From Phoronis australis (Eukaryota > Phoronida > Phoronidae), in NCBI GenBank assembly GCA_002633005.1, contig NMRA01000269.1:77070-141069 (forward strand): a DNA stretch of 64,000 nt. The letters are read 5' to 3'. The position numbers and the translations under genes were made by a program. The notes beneath the pieces were generated by a model. It ran no database searches. It was not told the DNA's origin and saw only the letters and a program-made list of their open reading frames with translations. How positions within the stretch are numbered: the stretch's first letter is position 1; the number at the start of each line of letters is the position of its first letter. This document shows positions 28,101 to 41,400 of this stretch, piece after piece.

Positions 28101-31100
28101 CAATTCAGAATCACCGGAGACAAAATGCATGGGAAATTACAAAGTGTTTAACAAGATACTTCACAAAATAAACAAGAGTGAGTGGCACAAGCATCTAACA
28201 TGGATCGTTAAGAGATTTCTCAAAACCTATATCAACAGATCACAAAATTATCAAGGGATCGATTCCATTTTTATGCAAAAGAAATAGAAAAGGGTTTCGT
28301 ACATGCCACCAGTTGTTCAACTCTTGAATGACAATGGAAACTTTTTTTTTCTTTCAGCTCCCTCGGGCCGTAGCGTTCCTAATTACATCAGGGATTCTGG
28401 CCATGGTGTTTTCACTGTTGAAAGTACCCTTACTGAAATAGGTGAGTGGCTGTTTTCATTTGATTACAATTCGATAAAACTTAAGTCAGAAAGTGTAACC
28501 TATTCTCCTCATAACTGTTTTTAAAAAATGACACTGTCAGAGTTCAGTGTCTGAGGTTATACTTGAAGTTAGACATAAATACAATAAGTTGTTACAATAC
28601 CATAATTGCTGAACTGTGACGTGTGCTAACCTCGTAGAAAAAACACTTAGTAATGAAGTGAGAGATTCAATAAGACCAAAATTATGTAAATCTTAAGTTA
28701 CCTTTTTATGAAACGGAGCACTAAAATTGTGGTTTTCTCACTTTCAATGAATTATTCAAATTGCATGTTTAAATTTTACAAAATGTTTATTTGTGTCAAT
28801 TCTGGGGTAAAACTTTTATTCTTAGTTTTTATCTTCTTGAGAAATTTCGTAAAATTAATTCCAAACTGTAGTTCATTTGAAACCAGAATGATTTTTGCCC
28901 TACTTGGCTTTTCCAGTGAGTGGTTCAAACGAAGTATTTTGCACGCATTTCATATATTTTAGCATAGTATTTGAAACATTGGTTTTATTTCTTGTCCCTT
29001 TATCATTTCAGGAAAACACCAAATTGATGTTACCTTCTGTGGAGACTCTGCTCCAGGAAGCCCGTTCTACTGCCTGGCCTATAATTTAAGTGCAATAAGA
29101 GTAGGTGATATACCTACTGGCTTTGTTGGCAAGCAAGTAGAATTCACACGTAAGTTGTGTTCAGAGGAAGATCTTTCCTATGCCAAGTGTTTTCAGGGCC
29201 ATGTCATCATCTTGGATGGGTAATTGCACTCTCAGTTATCATCTTAGGTTGGTAGTTGGGTTAAGTTGCTTACTTGGGTGAGTAACGAATGAGGTGATGA
29301 TGGTTTACGAAAAGGTGGCTGACAGCATTAGAAGAATTCTTTGGTGACACATGAAAAACCAAAATCTTTCACTTCATTTATAGTGTAAATTAGCAATCCT
29401 GCCCTGCTGTGTATCGCAAATGAGAAATGCCAGGTTTGCTTTGTCGGAAAGTTTTTCTGTTTAAATCTTTTCATCAGTGGGTATTGTCAATAATATTCAT
29501 TTCACCAGTTGCCCTGGGGTATTGAATTTGGTCTGAATTTGGTTGTGGGTCTGCACCTATTGTGGACGAAAACTGGGCCTATGTTACCAAATGAATGTGC
29601 TTATTTTCTTTAATTCCACAGTTGCTGGTTCCAGTGAGACTTGTGAAGTTAGATTACCAGATCTGCTTAAACTAATATCATGAAAGTTGTGTGACAGTCA
29701 GAAGTACGCCTTTGGTGTCTCTAGCAAATCACAACACCTGAGAAATGCTTTCTAATCTTTGGTACATTATAAAGATATTTTTGCTTATCAAAGACATTGG
29801 GGTATAAACACAGCTGGGACATGTTGAAAGGGTTTCATCTCTGTTACCCTTGCGCAATAGCCTATATATGGGTGATTCGGTACCATTCTGCATGGTTAGA
29901 ACGTTTGGTATTTTTTAATGCAAGCATGTGCAGGGTCTTCGTGTAAATGAATCATGCTGATTCAGTTTGTTATCATATGTCATGAAAATGCAAATAGCGA
30001 GTTGTGCCTTGAAAACTAACCATGACAGCTGTTCCCCATGTAAAAACGGCTTTAGACCACAATTTTGTCTTGCAGTAGGTTCATGTGTTTATGGCAATAG
30101 CAGATGTGTGAGGGTGCCATTTGATGTTACCAATGAAACACTATTGTGTCGTTGGCCATATATATAAAATGTATTGTAATGTTGAAAAATGCTTTTGGAA
30201 TTATACTAATTCGGTCGTTACTAGCTTGGTCCTCTAATGGTTGTGTTTTATTTCAGTGGACGTTAGTAATGCTGGTGAAGGAAAGGTTGAAATACAAGTC
30301 AACGGGGCCACAGTTCCCAACACTGTTGAAGAATTAAGACCCAACATGTTTGCTGTAAGATTTGTTCCTACTGAGTGCATCAGTCACCTTATTGATATCA
30401 AGTTCAACGACGAAATGGTACCTGGTAAGATATTCAAGTAGCAGAATTGTACATGTTAGTTTCTTGTATCGATAACGTGACCAAATTTCATTTGATATAA
30501 ATGTTCAAGATGAAGTCTAAAAACTGCTGTTACAGTTTTCTAAATCGTCATTTCGTTTACGTTCTATACAACTAGGAACAGGTTATAGTAAGTTTTATCA
30601 CACTGGCAAAGCATAGTCCAAAATTCGCACATGGGCAGTTGGTGATGCTTGATTACTTTGTAATTTTGCATACTATTACGTAAGTCTGTGTATTTCGCAT
30701 TCAACTTTATCCGGAAAATATATTTTCGAGTGTGGCCGTTTAGCTGGACATGGGTTTTTATGAGGATGAGTATCCACGCTTCAACTAATAATAAGAAATA
30801 ATTTAATTTTTTCTTGTCTTGTAGTTGTGACTTATATTGTATTTCACTCTTAAATGTATATGTTATTTAAACTGGATTGTTAGTAAATTTTCATCTCTTC
30901 TTTTTAGGTTCTCCATTTATATGCAATGTGGTCGATCCTGGAAAAGCCTCTATAATTGGATTGGTGGACAAAATATTTCCTGTTAACACTCCAAGTTTAT
31001 TCAAAATTGATGCTCCTGGAATTGGCGATGATAAGTTTAATGTTACTGTAACAGGTACTATGCTAGAAAATTCCAGCTATGTTGAATGGGCTGACAAAAT

Positions 31101-34100
31101 TTTCAATCAATGACCATTTTCCATCTGCATTCTTGCCAATTACACCGTCTTGTTCTTTCGCTAAAGGAAATGGTTATTTGCACTCTGTGAAGGACCTAGT
31201 ACAGGTAAAAACTGACCATGGGATTATGTTGGCCTGAAGGTTGAACTTTACTAATGGAAACACCATAGGGCCCCAATGAATTTAGTCTTGCTGCTTGGTA
31301 ACCTATGCAATCCTTTTATGTCACCTAATTGTGTCTTAAAACTATTGGCGTGTTGAGTGTTGGCAGGGGATGGGGGTAATTGATACTTGAGCATCAGGTG
31401 ATGGAGTTACTTGGGCTTGGTTTTGAATTTTAATCTGTACTAGGTCCCTCATGCTTCTTTTCTGTTTGAATAGACTGATCAATTTGCCCTCTGCTGTAGA
31501 GTTATCCCCCTTTTGCTAATGCTGAACACCATTGGGTTTCCTGATGTTTTCAGTGCCTCAATGGAGACGTGTCTGGTAATCATTGAACGGCAGCTTAAGA
31601 ATGGCAGCCTCCTTTGAATGGCACGTGGCATTGTCTATACTAATTGTTGTGTTCTTGTCATTGGGACCAGAAATAAAATATTTTGACAGGGATGTTCTAA
31701 TTGATTTCAATGTCCGTTTGTAATTGAAAGCTTTTTGTATGTTTTCGTGTAATTTTGTGTTCAAGGTCATGCATCCTTTCATTTTTCCAATTAACATCGG
31801 TTTTTGTATGCAATAATGGGCCACTTGATATGCACTAGGTGGCGCTGATATAGGTTTTTTTGACATCGGAATATATTGAAAGCATGAAGCAATTCATTTG
31901 CATGGGTTTACTTTTACTTTTACATGATTTACCTGAATCCAGGTATTTCTAAGGGATTGACTCTCTCTTTACTTGTGACACCAAGTGAATATCAAGTTCC
32001 CATTGTCAGTTGTTCTTTACACACTCTGTTAGTTTGGGAGGGCTAAAGCAAGGCATTATTTATTACGCACAACATAACTCCATACCTTAGCTTTGGTAGC
32101 AGTCATTCCTTCTTGTATGCTGGTGTTGTGAATGTCTGTGAATAAATGGTGTGCTACCTCTGAGGATTTGTGTGGGCTTGACGTGATTGTATCTTGTGAT
32201 AAGTGTGAAAAACTGGATGTGAAATGTGTGGCACCGGTATTGAACGTGATTGTTAGTTTGATTTTGGATATTTCAGTGTTCATTTAACATGTTCACGAAT
32301 TGATGATATTGAGAAATGTGATGATTTATGTGCAAACACTTCGAGTGTCATTGTCCAGTTGTGAATCGTGTGTTCAAATGTGATAAAATTGTGTCAAAAA
32401 GTCTATGGATTATCTGTTGTGTCCTCCTTTCTTAATTTCATCTTGCATGTCTAGTTAATTGCATGTCAATTCTTATTTTGAGTGTTGTAGTATCCAGAAC
32501 CCTCAGTCCTTGTTTGCCGTTGGTGGTGACCTGACCTTTGTTGGGGTTAGAGGTTAGACTGCCTCTCCTGGTTTGTCTTTTGAACTTTACAGTTGTTAGT
32601 AATTTATTTTTCTTTTGCACAGATTATTTTCCCAACAGCACTTAGTTAATTTCTTTTCACTTTTTATTGAACTCTTTTATAGTTTTGTTTGTTAACACCA
32701 TAAATTCTTTCTCTAACCCTTAGTACGAAATTTCAATAAACCTCATTCTTAGCTCTCTGTGTTCTTTTACTTTCTCTTGAATTCAATATTGCAGTCCTTC
32801 AATCCTTTGAAAACTATTTTGTCTCATTAGCTCCCAGTGGTAAAGCAGTGCCAACTAACATCACAAGACAAGATCACGCGCAGGTGGTCAATTACACTCC
32901 ACCAGAGGTCGGTAAGTATTACTTCCATTAACTGATCAGATTTTAGATTAAAATTATGTTAAAGCCTTGCTCAACCCCAAACTAGGTAGATGACAGGTTG
33001 ACAGCAGCATTAACGCAATAATGAGGATTAATTCATTTATTCTAAATATATGTTTAATTGCATGGTTAAAGCTCTGTCTAATATGCGACTTTAAGTAATG
33101 AAATAAATTCTATAAAGATATCACAGAAATATACAGATGAGTTTGGAAATAAATAATTAACTACATATGAAGCAAATTCATAACCATTTAACACTCATCC
33201 TTAGTTTGGGTTACGTTGGGTAGACCAAGCATGAAAAGTGAGATCATCCATGACCATGCAAAATTGCAAGACTATGCTGGTGAAACCTAGATAAGTGGCA
33301 ACCACTGAAGTGAATGGTTATTAGGCTGGATTGTTGAATTATGGGGTAAATTTCATAAATGATACAACAGACATCACTCTTTCTATTCCATGAAAAGGAA
33401 GATTTCACACCACAATATCAACAGCCAATACAATAACAAATGGCAGCACAAAATGTTTCGTACAAGTTAAAATTTATCCGTTCATACAAGTACTGTACGC
33501 TCGCGGATTAACACCCTGGGCGCATAATTTGGGAAACCCTGAGAAAGGGGGGTGTGTGATTACCGAACAGTGGGCCCTTACATCGAAATATGGCGAGTCG
33601 GGGGTGGATGGTTACCCATCCATGGGCGTTAACTCGCGAGTTTATGGTATCTATAATTACATATTGCTTGTGATGTTCACTGTCTTTAAACAGTTTGTTT
33701 GGCAACAATCTCTTTTGGTTTGTACATTCTTATAACCCTTGATGTTAAATGTGTATTCTAGGTACATACACTGTTGAAGTGGATTATGATGGTGTTCCTG
33801 TGGAAGGAAGTCCTTTCCATCCAAAAGCCCATGATCCCAGCAAAGTTGTCGTTAGTGACTTTGTCACAGGCGGTGTCGGAAAAACGGGTTCATTCATTGG
33901 TAAGATTTGTGGCCTTCAATTTTAAGTAGTTGGAAATTCCTTGTTAAATCTTGTTATCTATGACATAATCTTTAGATATTATCCGTAACTGACACTTCAA
34001 AACAATAGAAAGCATTTTCTGGGGCATTGTTTAAAGTTGTCTGGTGCTCTTGAAATACCAAAGGGCTTCAGTTAGAATTGCATTGAAGCATGTCATCAGT

Positions 34101-37100
34101 ATTTCATGGATGGATTATGTCTGCCAGGAAAGTTAGTTTTGTATGCTTTTGAACTTGTGGATAGTTGGAAACAAGTCTTTTACATAGTGCAGAAACTAAA
34201 AAATTTGTCAGTTCTTCTGTGGAGTTTACACATGCAAAGAAACTGAAAACATTTAAAACTTTGTAAACAAACAGTTGTGCTGGTTTCCATGTTTTGCAAG
34301 ATACTATTGGATGTAGCTAGCTACAATGGCCATAACCAACACTGTCAGTTGGATGAAATTCAGCCTTAGGCCAAACTCCAAAATTGTCATAAAACTTGTG
34401 AAGGCTTTGCCCAACTGACTGAAATGAGCTCATCAAATACTGATGACAATCAGTCAAATGTTCGTGATTCTGTGTTTCCCTGGATCAAGAAGACAAATAT
34501 TATGGATACTGATTGTTTGAAGGGGAGGGATACATTTGGTTTATTAGGGCCCAAAATTACATTTTTGGATTATTTTTAGATGGGATAGACTTCTTGAAGT
34601 TACTGACCTTGAACAGAGCTATGAAACAGAAAATTATTGTGTTTTTGTGCTTTTATCAGAAATCACATGTTCTTACCATTGCGCTCTTGCCGTTTGCTGA
34701 ATTTAACCAAAATCGTGGGCAGTGTCTTTCAGTTAAATGTGCTTAAACTACCCAGCTACTTGGAGAATCACCTAGCAAAGACTTGACTGTGGCTGGTGAG
34801 GCCGAGACTTTGAAACCGTCTTGTTGTTGATCTCAAATAAACGGTATTTTTGCCAAGTGCGTTACATTAAGTCTGAGGTCCATACTGTACTTAGACCTTT
34901 TCCCATCATGTTTAATCTTATACCAACGAAGCGTCAACGTAAACTGCAAAATCAACTCATGAGACATTGGATTTATCACTATAGTGATCATTATAGCCAG
35001 GTACTGTAATATGACCTTCACCCTTTTCACAGAAGTAAACTGTGTTGAGCTTTCCCACTGTAGCGACGTGTCAACGCTTTAAATCCACTTGCGAAGTAAA
35101 TTTAAGCTGTAAACTTTGACCAAAGACCAAATTTAAGTGTTCGCTCTGCTAGCTGCTCCCCTAAGCAGAGAAGTGTCTACGTTAACTTTGTAAGAACAAC
35201 CTCTATTGCTGTTTGCCACTTAACCAAGGCTCCTATTTGTAGTCTATTTGTATCCGATCTGTTTTAGTGTTGTGCACTCGAACAGATACCATTGAGGTTG
35301 AATTGAACTGTGTCCCCCCTCAGTTAAATACTTCAGCACGGTATCTCTGTTGTGCATAGAAAAAGAATTGACCATGATTGGATTGGGGCATTTCTGTCGT
35401 GTACTAAAAGCTGAGGCACTCTGTGCATGTATTATCTGCACAGTGTCACTATATTGCTCGGAGGTTTTCATCTCGTTAATGACCCTTCTCACTATTGCAA
35501 GAACATTGTCCGTGTTTTCGTACTGCACGCCATAGAATAAAAGGTTGTAGTTACAGCTGCGAGCTTCATCGAAATAGATTCTTTGCTGTAACTTCTTTAC
35601 TATTTTATTTAAATGTTCTATCTTTGTGTGCTTTGCAACAGTACTTTCAGTCTCATGAAGGGCAACCATCACAATGTCTATTTTATCCTACAGCATTTTA
35701 GTACACTAGTCAATTTTATCCAATTAGTTTTTCTCATTTTTCATTGGAATTTCCTTCAGTTCTTCAAACATATGACCCATTTCATCTACTTGCGACATGG
35801 CACCGGTGCACCTTTTACTGACTTGCATATTCACTGCGAAGTGTTAGCATGTGGTTATACTGACAGAGCTTAGAAAAACACGTCCGCCATAAGTCGGAGC
35901 GAAGCCGGAAGTCGTAATCTGTCAAATCTTGGAATCAATTCTCACTTTATGTGGATTCTTATGGAAGCGTGCAATTTCCCAAAGTGATTTTATGTCCAAA
36001 AATCCCACGGTGGGTCTCTTTTGGAAAAAGTGCTGGAGCTCTTTCGAAAACTATGTTTCTAGCAGCAACATCCTGTTTGGCCATGGACTTAAAAATGCCG
36101 CATAAGTTTCACTTTGCCACCAACCAGAAGAGATGTCAGGCAACGATTTTGACAAGTGATCCAGTTAGAATAATATAACAGTCTTTTTAAGGAGCAAAAT
36201 TGGAGAAATTAAGGACATCTTCCCTCAGTTTCTACCCATGCCCATCATGCGAAACATTGTCGAAAGAATCCCTGTGAGAGATTTTTCAAATGTCATTTTT
36301 GATGTCAGCGAGTTGTTGGTGAACGCTTTTTCAGAAATCCCCAGTACCAGTTCGCTCTGTTTAGTTTTGCTGAAAACAGCTGTTATGCTGTTGTGGCAAC
36401 TGTATCACCTCTTTTCAAACTGAAGTTTGCATATTTGTATCAAATCTCAAAATTTGCATGCCCAGTAATAGGACATTTTGACCATTCTGTTTTTTTTTCA
36501 GAAAAAATTCTGTCTTGATAGTGCAATATTAAAATAAAGGCTTTCAGTTGTTTAGGTTACTTGGCTAATTTTCAACTTTTATAGTCATTCACAAATCAGT
36601 TGTGCTTTTTCTTTTTCTTTTTCTATGCACGAGATCCTATGGAAAACGTCTTATTGGTAGTGTGGGAACTGAAACATTCTATTTTGGTCATATGATAAAA
36701 AATCTTGCATTCCTATTGTGCCCTTTACAATTATTAGTAATATCATATTCGCTTTCTGGACATGACCTTATGACATTGAGTATTATGCGTTAATGTATTT
36801 AAATTGATGCATTAATGTATTTAAATGAGGCATACGATCTAAAACCTGTCGTAGTATGTGTGTATCTGCGTGACTGGCATGGTCACGATATGCTATCAAC
36901 ATGCCTGGGTTGGTGAGCACACAGGCTGCAATGGTTTCCACAAGAGGGGATTCTGACAGGGAGAGGCATAGTGTTGTTTATCTGGATGCAGGTCAACTAA
37001 AGAATGTTTCCACTACAGTGGACGTCAATGTTCCCCATTCTTCATCTCTGTCCACATCAGGTGAATGGGTGAATAGGAGTTCTTCTCATTACACAAACCA

Positions 37101-38443
37101 TTCATCCCAACTGCATCAGGGTACCTGGGACACTGGCTATAGAAATGTTTTGTACACTGACACTCCCAAATCGTATCCTGTTGCATCTGCTTCATTTAGC
37201 CGCAGTTTACCGGATATCTCTCGCGTTAGTCAAATCAGGAGTCCGGACATCTTTAGGCCCAGCCTGCTAGTTTCAGCTTTGTTACCACCGGATGTGTTAA
37301 AGACTTCGCCAGTTGCCTATTCGGGATCTATGAAGAATGTGTATTTAGTACAAGCAAGCTTAGGAGATGATGTTTGGCAAAGTTCTAGCCATGTGTTAGG
37401 GAAACGGTCGTCACTCCGTAGCTCAGTTGAGAAGATCAAGCATCAGGGATTGTCACCGAGCATGACGACAGTGGACAACCTAAATAGGACCAGCAGCATT
37501 GTCTACATGGATGGCCTGCAAGATCGAAAGCCCAGCAAACCGAAGGAGGTCTTCTACGTGAAAAATCTCAATAACAAACCTCGTTATGAGGTCATTAATC
37601 GAAGTAGCATTAACTATCGAGGCAGTGTCAAACAGGGTGAGTTATATTTTGTCAATTGGAAGTATTCTGAAATTTTTCAGTCGATGCTAGTCAAGCAGGG
37701 GAGGGTTCCATGGAGATATCTGTCAGTGTAAATGGCGCTAACATCGAAAACCGGGTATCGGCAGCTGGCAAAGCCAGATATAAAGTGGAATTTACACCGA
37801 AAATTGCCGCTCCTCATGTGGCAGCCGTCGTATACAATGAGGTGCATGTTCCAGGTAAGGAAATGTGGATGAGTATGATTAAACGTTGATTTCATTGAAT
37901 CTCAGGGTGAATCACACCTCAATGCCTCCATTTTGGGGCCGAATATCATCCCCATTCCCCTCTGAAAATGTTTGAAATTGGGCTAAATTGTGCTCTTTTG
38001 GTCCAAAATTAACCCGTCAATGATTAAAATGAGTCAAAAGGTTAGGATCATGCTTGGGTACTTGAGGCATTTCCAGTGAGGGTGGTGACTGGGGCGAGGG
38101 TGGCATTGGTAGTGAAGGGAGAGTTCATCCTCAACCCCCCATAAAATTCCTATCTCGTACGGCACATTTCCCCTCAGGTGAGTGAGGGTGGTGTAAATAT
38201 AAAAATGACTGGTGCAACAGTGTGGGGTGTGGCAAACCTAGGACAGACTGGGTGGATCATCATGTGGGGGACATTTAACATGGATCTTTTGTTGCTCAGC
38301 TTGTCCTTATTGTGTAGGTGTGCTGGGAGTGGTTCTTTTCAAATGCTTAACAGTAGTTTCAGTATCAACTTCTGGTTAACCATCATTGTCTTTTTGCATA
38401 GCCATGCAAGTCGGTAGTAAATAATTATTCATTGACATTATTC

Positions 38444-38490
<47 letters not shown>

Positions 38491-41400
38491 GTTATTATCA
38501 TTATTTTTATCATCATTATTATTATTATCGTTACTGTTATTATTATCGTTACTGTTATTATTATCATTACTGTTATAATTATTATTGTTTTTGATCCCGT
38601 GTGTTGCCCTTGAGAAATTTAATTGAATATTAAATTAATTTTTGTGAATTCTGTTGAATAAGTGTCAAAAGCGACCTCTGGTATGAACATGAATAAGGGG
38701 TTGACTGTTTTAACAAAAGAGGGTGGAGACGGAATTTCCCTCTCTGCTAACTGAACATGTATGAATACATTATCCCTATTTCTTTGGACTGACCTTTTTC
38801 ATGTCTCTTGTTACAATCAAGGTGCATTTTCAATTAGCTTTTTAATTGAGTGAATCTCAATCTGCACATGTCTTTTATCTAAGATGTCTTTGATTTTTTA
38901 AGTCACATTTTTGTTTAATACTGTAAAATGCACATAGTTGGTATGAAGTGAAATTAGTGTGTACATGTGATGTATGGATGTCCTATTAGTGTTACCGCCT
39001 CAAGCATTGTTATTGTTGAATACATCACTCACTGCATGTAGCCTGAGAGGGATTGGGAAAACTTGTTTGACAAGTAGTGGTTACATACTCCCTGTTCATT
39101 GACCTGGAAATAACTGGCTTGTAAGCCAAAGTTTATAGGTTGTGGTCAGAGTTGTAGCAATTCCAATTATTGAATATTGTGTGAGATTCAAAATAATTTT
39201 TTAGCATGGGAACCTAAGTTAGTTTTTCTTAAAATTACAGTCAGTCATCAAGAACTGCTACATTAACATTCGTTTGGACGGTTGTTGGTAAAATGATTCC
39301 ATAATGAAAATTCCCTTTCCTCACATGGAAAACAAGCTTTTTGTGACATGTTTCATACAAATCTGAGGCAATTATCATTTCTGCAAAATTTTCGGCTTCA
39401 TTCTTATTTTTAATTGTCAGCAGACAAAACCAAGAAACAATCGAACAAAATTAGTTATTTCTAGGCAACTTTATGCAGAATGAATATGCACACATTTTTG
39501 TGCGGCAACCAGTGAAAACAGTGATTTACTATTTCCCTTTCTGTGATACATTAATTTAAAAACATCTTTATTTTTGAAATGATTGCAAACTTTTAGATCA
39601 GTTTGTGCTCTGACATTCATTTTCACCTGTTGAAAACATTGTTGAGACGTTACGCAGCTTCAACTTAAATCCAAAAAGGTTTTTAGGCCTCAGTATGATG
39701 TTGCCAGCTGTCAAATAGCCGTTTCTAGTACCAAAACGCCAAGTCAAAACATTTGGATCTGCAAATTGTCATAAAATTTTAATATTAGGCCCTAGCATTC
39801 TGTTCATGGGTCTTGACTGATCCCTTACTCAGGTACTGAGATTGCAAAGAATAGGGTCATCCCAGATTACAAAGCAACACTCGAATCTGGCTGTGTTTAC
39901 CCACAAATGTTGAAAACATCTGTCGGGCACTTTGCTGCCTCGTTTTTGTGCCACTGGAGTTACACATGTTATTTGTTGTTGTCTGATTCTTTACAAGTTT
40001 TTTGTCAGTTGCATAACTCTATTCGTCCTCTCAATGCCAACAAAGTATTGCTGCTGTGCTACGTGGGCTGCAACTTCGACATGAAAAAGTTTGATAAACC
40101 AGAAAAATTCCTGTGGATGCACGATCTGAAATTCTTCCCCTTCCCGACATCAATGAAAGATACAAAAACGTGCCTGATTTCCAAAACTACGTCACACACT
40201 TTCTTATCTCCGGGACAAAGGAGAGTTCTGTTGCTGTGTAATCCGGGGCGGCCCTGTTAAATTGGTGTTATCTTGTTCATTACTCAGATGAGAATTTGTT
40301 TGTGGACTTCGATAGAACTGACAGTTTGTTGCTCCTTGAGATATCTGGTCACATAAAATTATACACTGTGATATCGTAAGCCAAGTTGTGGAGCCTGGCC
40401 TCTAGCAATAACAAACTGCTAGTTGTTTCAAGGCCCAGGAATCATCTAATTTGACTAAGGAACAATATGAGAGTAGTTTCATCAGGGCGAGTCATTTAGA
40501 AGTAAGTCGTGGTGACAATTGGCAGGTTAGTCGTGGCAGTCTTTAGTCTTAAAACAGTCACATACACAAATAAGCCTGGATGCTGCATGTGTATTTTCTA
40601 GAACACTAAAAGGCTTTAAAATACCATAAACAGAATGTTGATGGGTAATGCCAAAATATCCAACTTCATTTTAGTTTTTGTCTGAAATGAAAGAAGTTTG
40701 ACATCCGGCGGTTTCATAATTTTCCGTCATGAATGTTTTTGAGTTCGTGGTGTTGGTTTTTTCTTCTGAACTTGTTGATTCTCCATTTCAGGAAGTCCAT
40801 TCACAATGGCTCCTCAGCCAGTATCACGACCAGAAATGGTCCAAATCTCTGGCCACGAGGTGGCGCATACGCATAAGAATGCAGAGTTCCTAGTTGATAC
40901 AAGACAAGCTGGTCCCGGTGACCTTGTGGTTCACGTGAGAGGTACCCAGTGAATAAGGGACGATGCCAGATTTACCCTGGTCCCAAAACAAATTTCTTGA
41001 GCCCATTACCAAACCAAGTCATCTAATGTAGTAGACTATTTTTAAAGGGTTTATTGTTTACTGTTTGCTTTGTAGTAGCATACCTTACCAACACCTTTTG
41101 ACAGTTAAGCTATATTGGCTTTAAATTTGTCCTCTATCTTAGTCTTTTTTTAAATCAAAAGAATAGATTTAGAACTCGAACTAATGATAATTTTATAAGT
41201 TTTAGTTTTAGATTTGAAACTGTTATTGTGTTAAAATGACAAGATGTTTGTTGTGAGAAACGTTGTGTTTCGGAGTATGTCCGGGTTGTATGCGCTCGTG
41301 GTGTGAATGTAGCGAAAGATTTTGAGAGCGTTATTCGTATTGAACGAGAGTGATGTGTTGCCTCCCATCTGTCTGAATTCTATTTCAAACTTCTACCTCC

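Larger units (their letters stand above)
33900..36900. other. Intron upstream of the alternative first exon
   Basis: Holds a dispersed repeat copy (34557-34660), a minus-strand LINE ORF1 fragment (35244-35672) and the presumed promoter region of the short isoform. No further exon recognised. Confidence 0.55.
37855..40791. other. Intron, 2.9 kb
   Basis: Between E21 and E22. Contains the ATT microsatellite at 38433-38586 and the MITE at 39853-40255; otherwise no recognisable feature. Confidence 0.6.

Noticed and set aside
31558-31866. 102-codon minus-strand open frame
   Set aside because: Considered as a transposon remnant, but no motif could be identified.
36990-37636. Reading the alternative exon as a cassette entered at gatgcag near 36990
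   Set aside because: The phase would fit, but the pyrimidine tract is weak and the Tyr motif repeat begins upstream of this point, so a first exon is preferred.
39907-40260. 117-codon plus-strand open frame
   Set aside because: Lies within a MITE whose second copy does not keep the frame.
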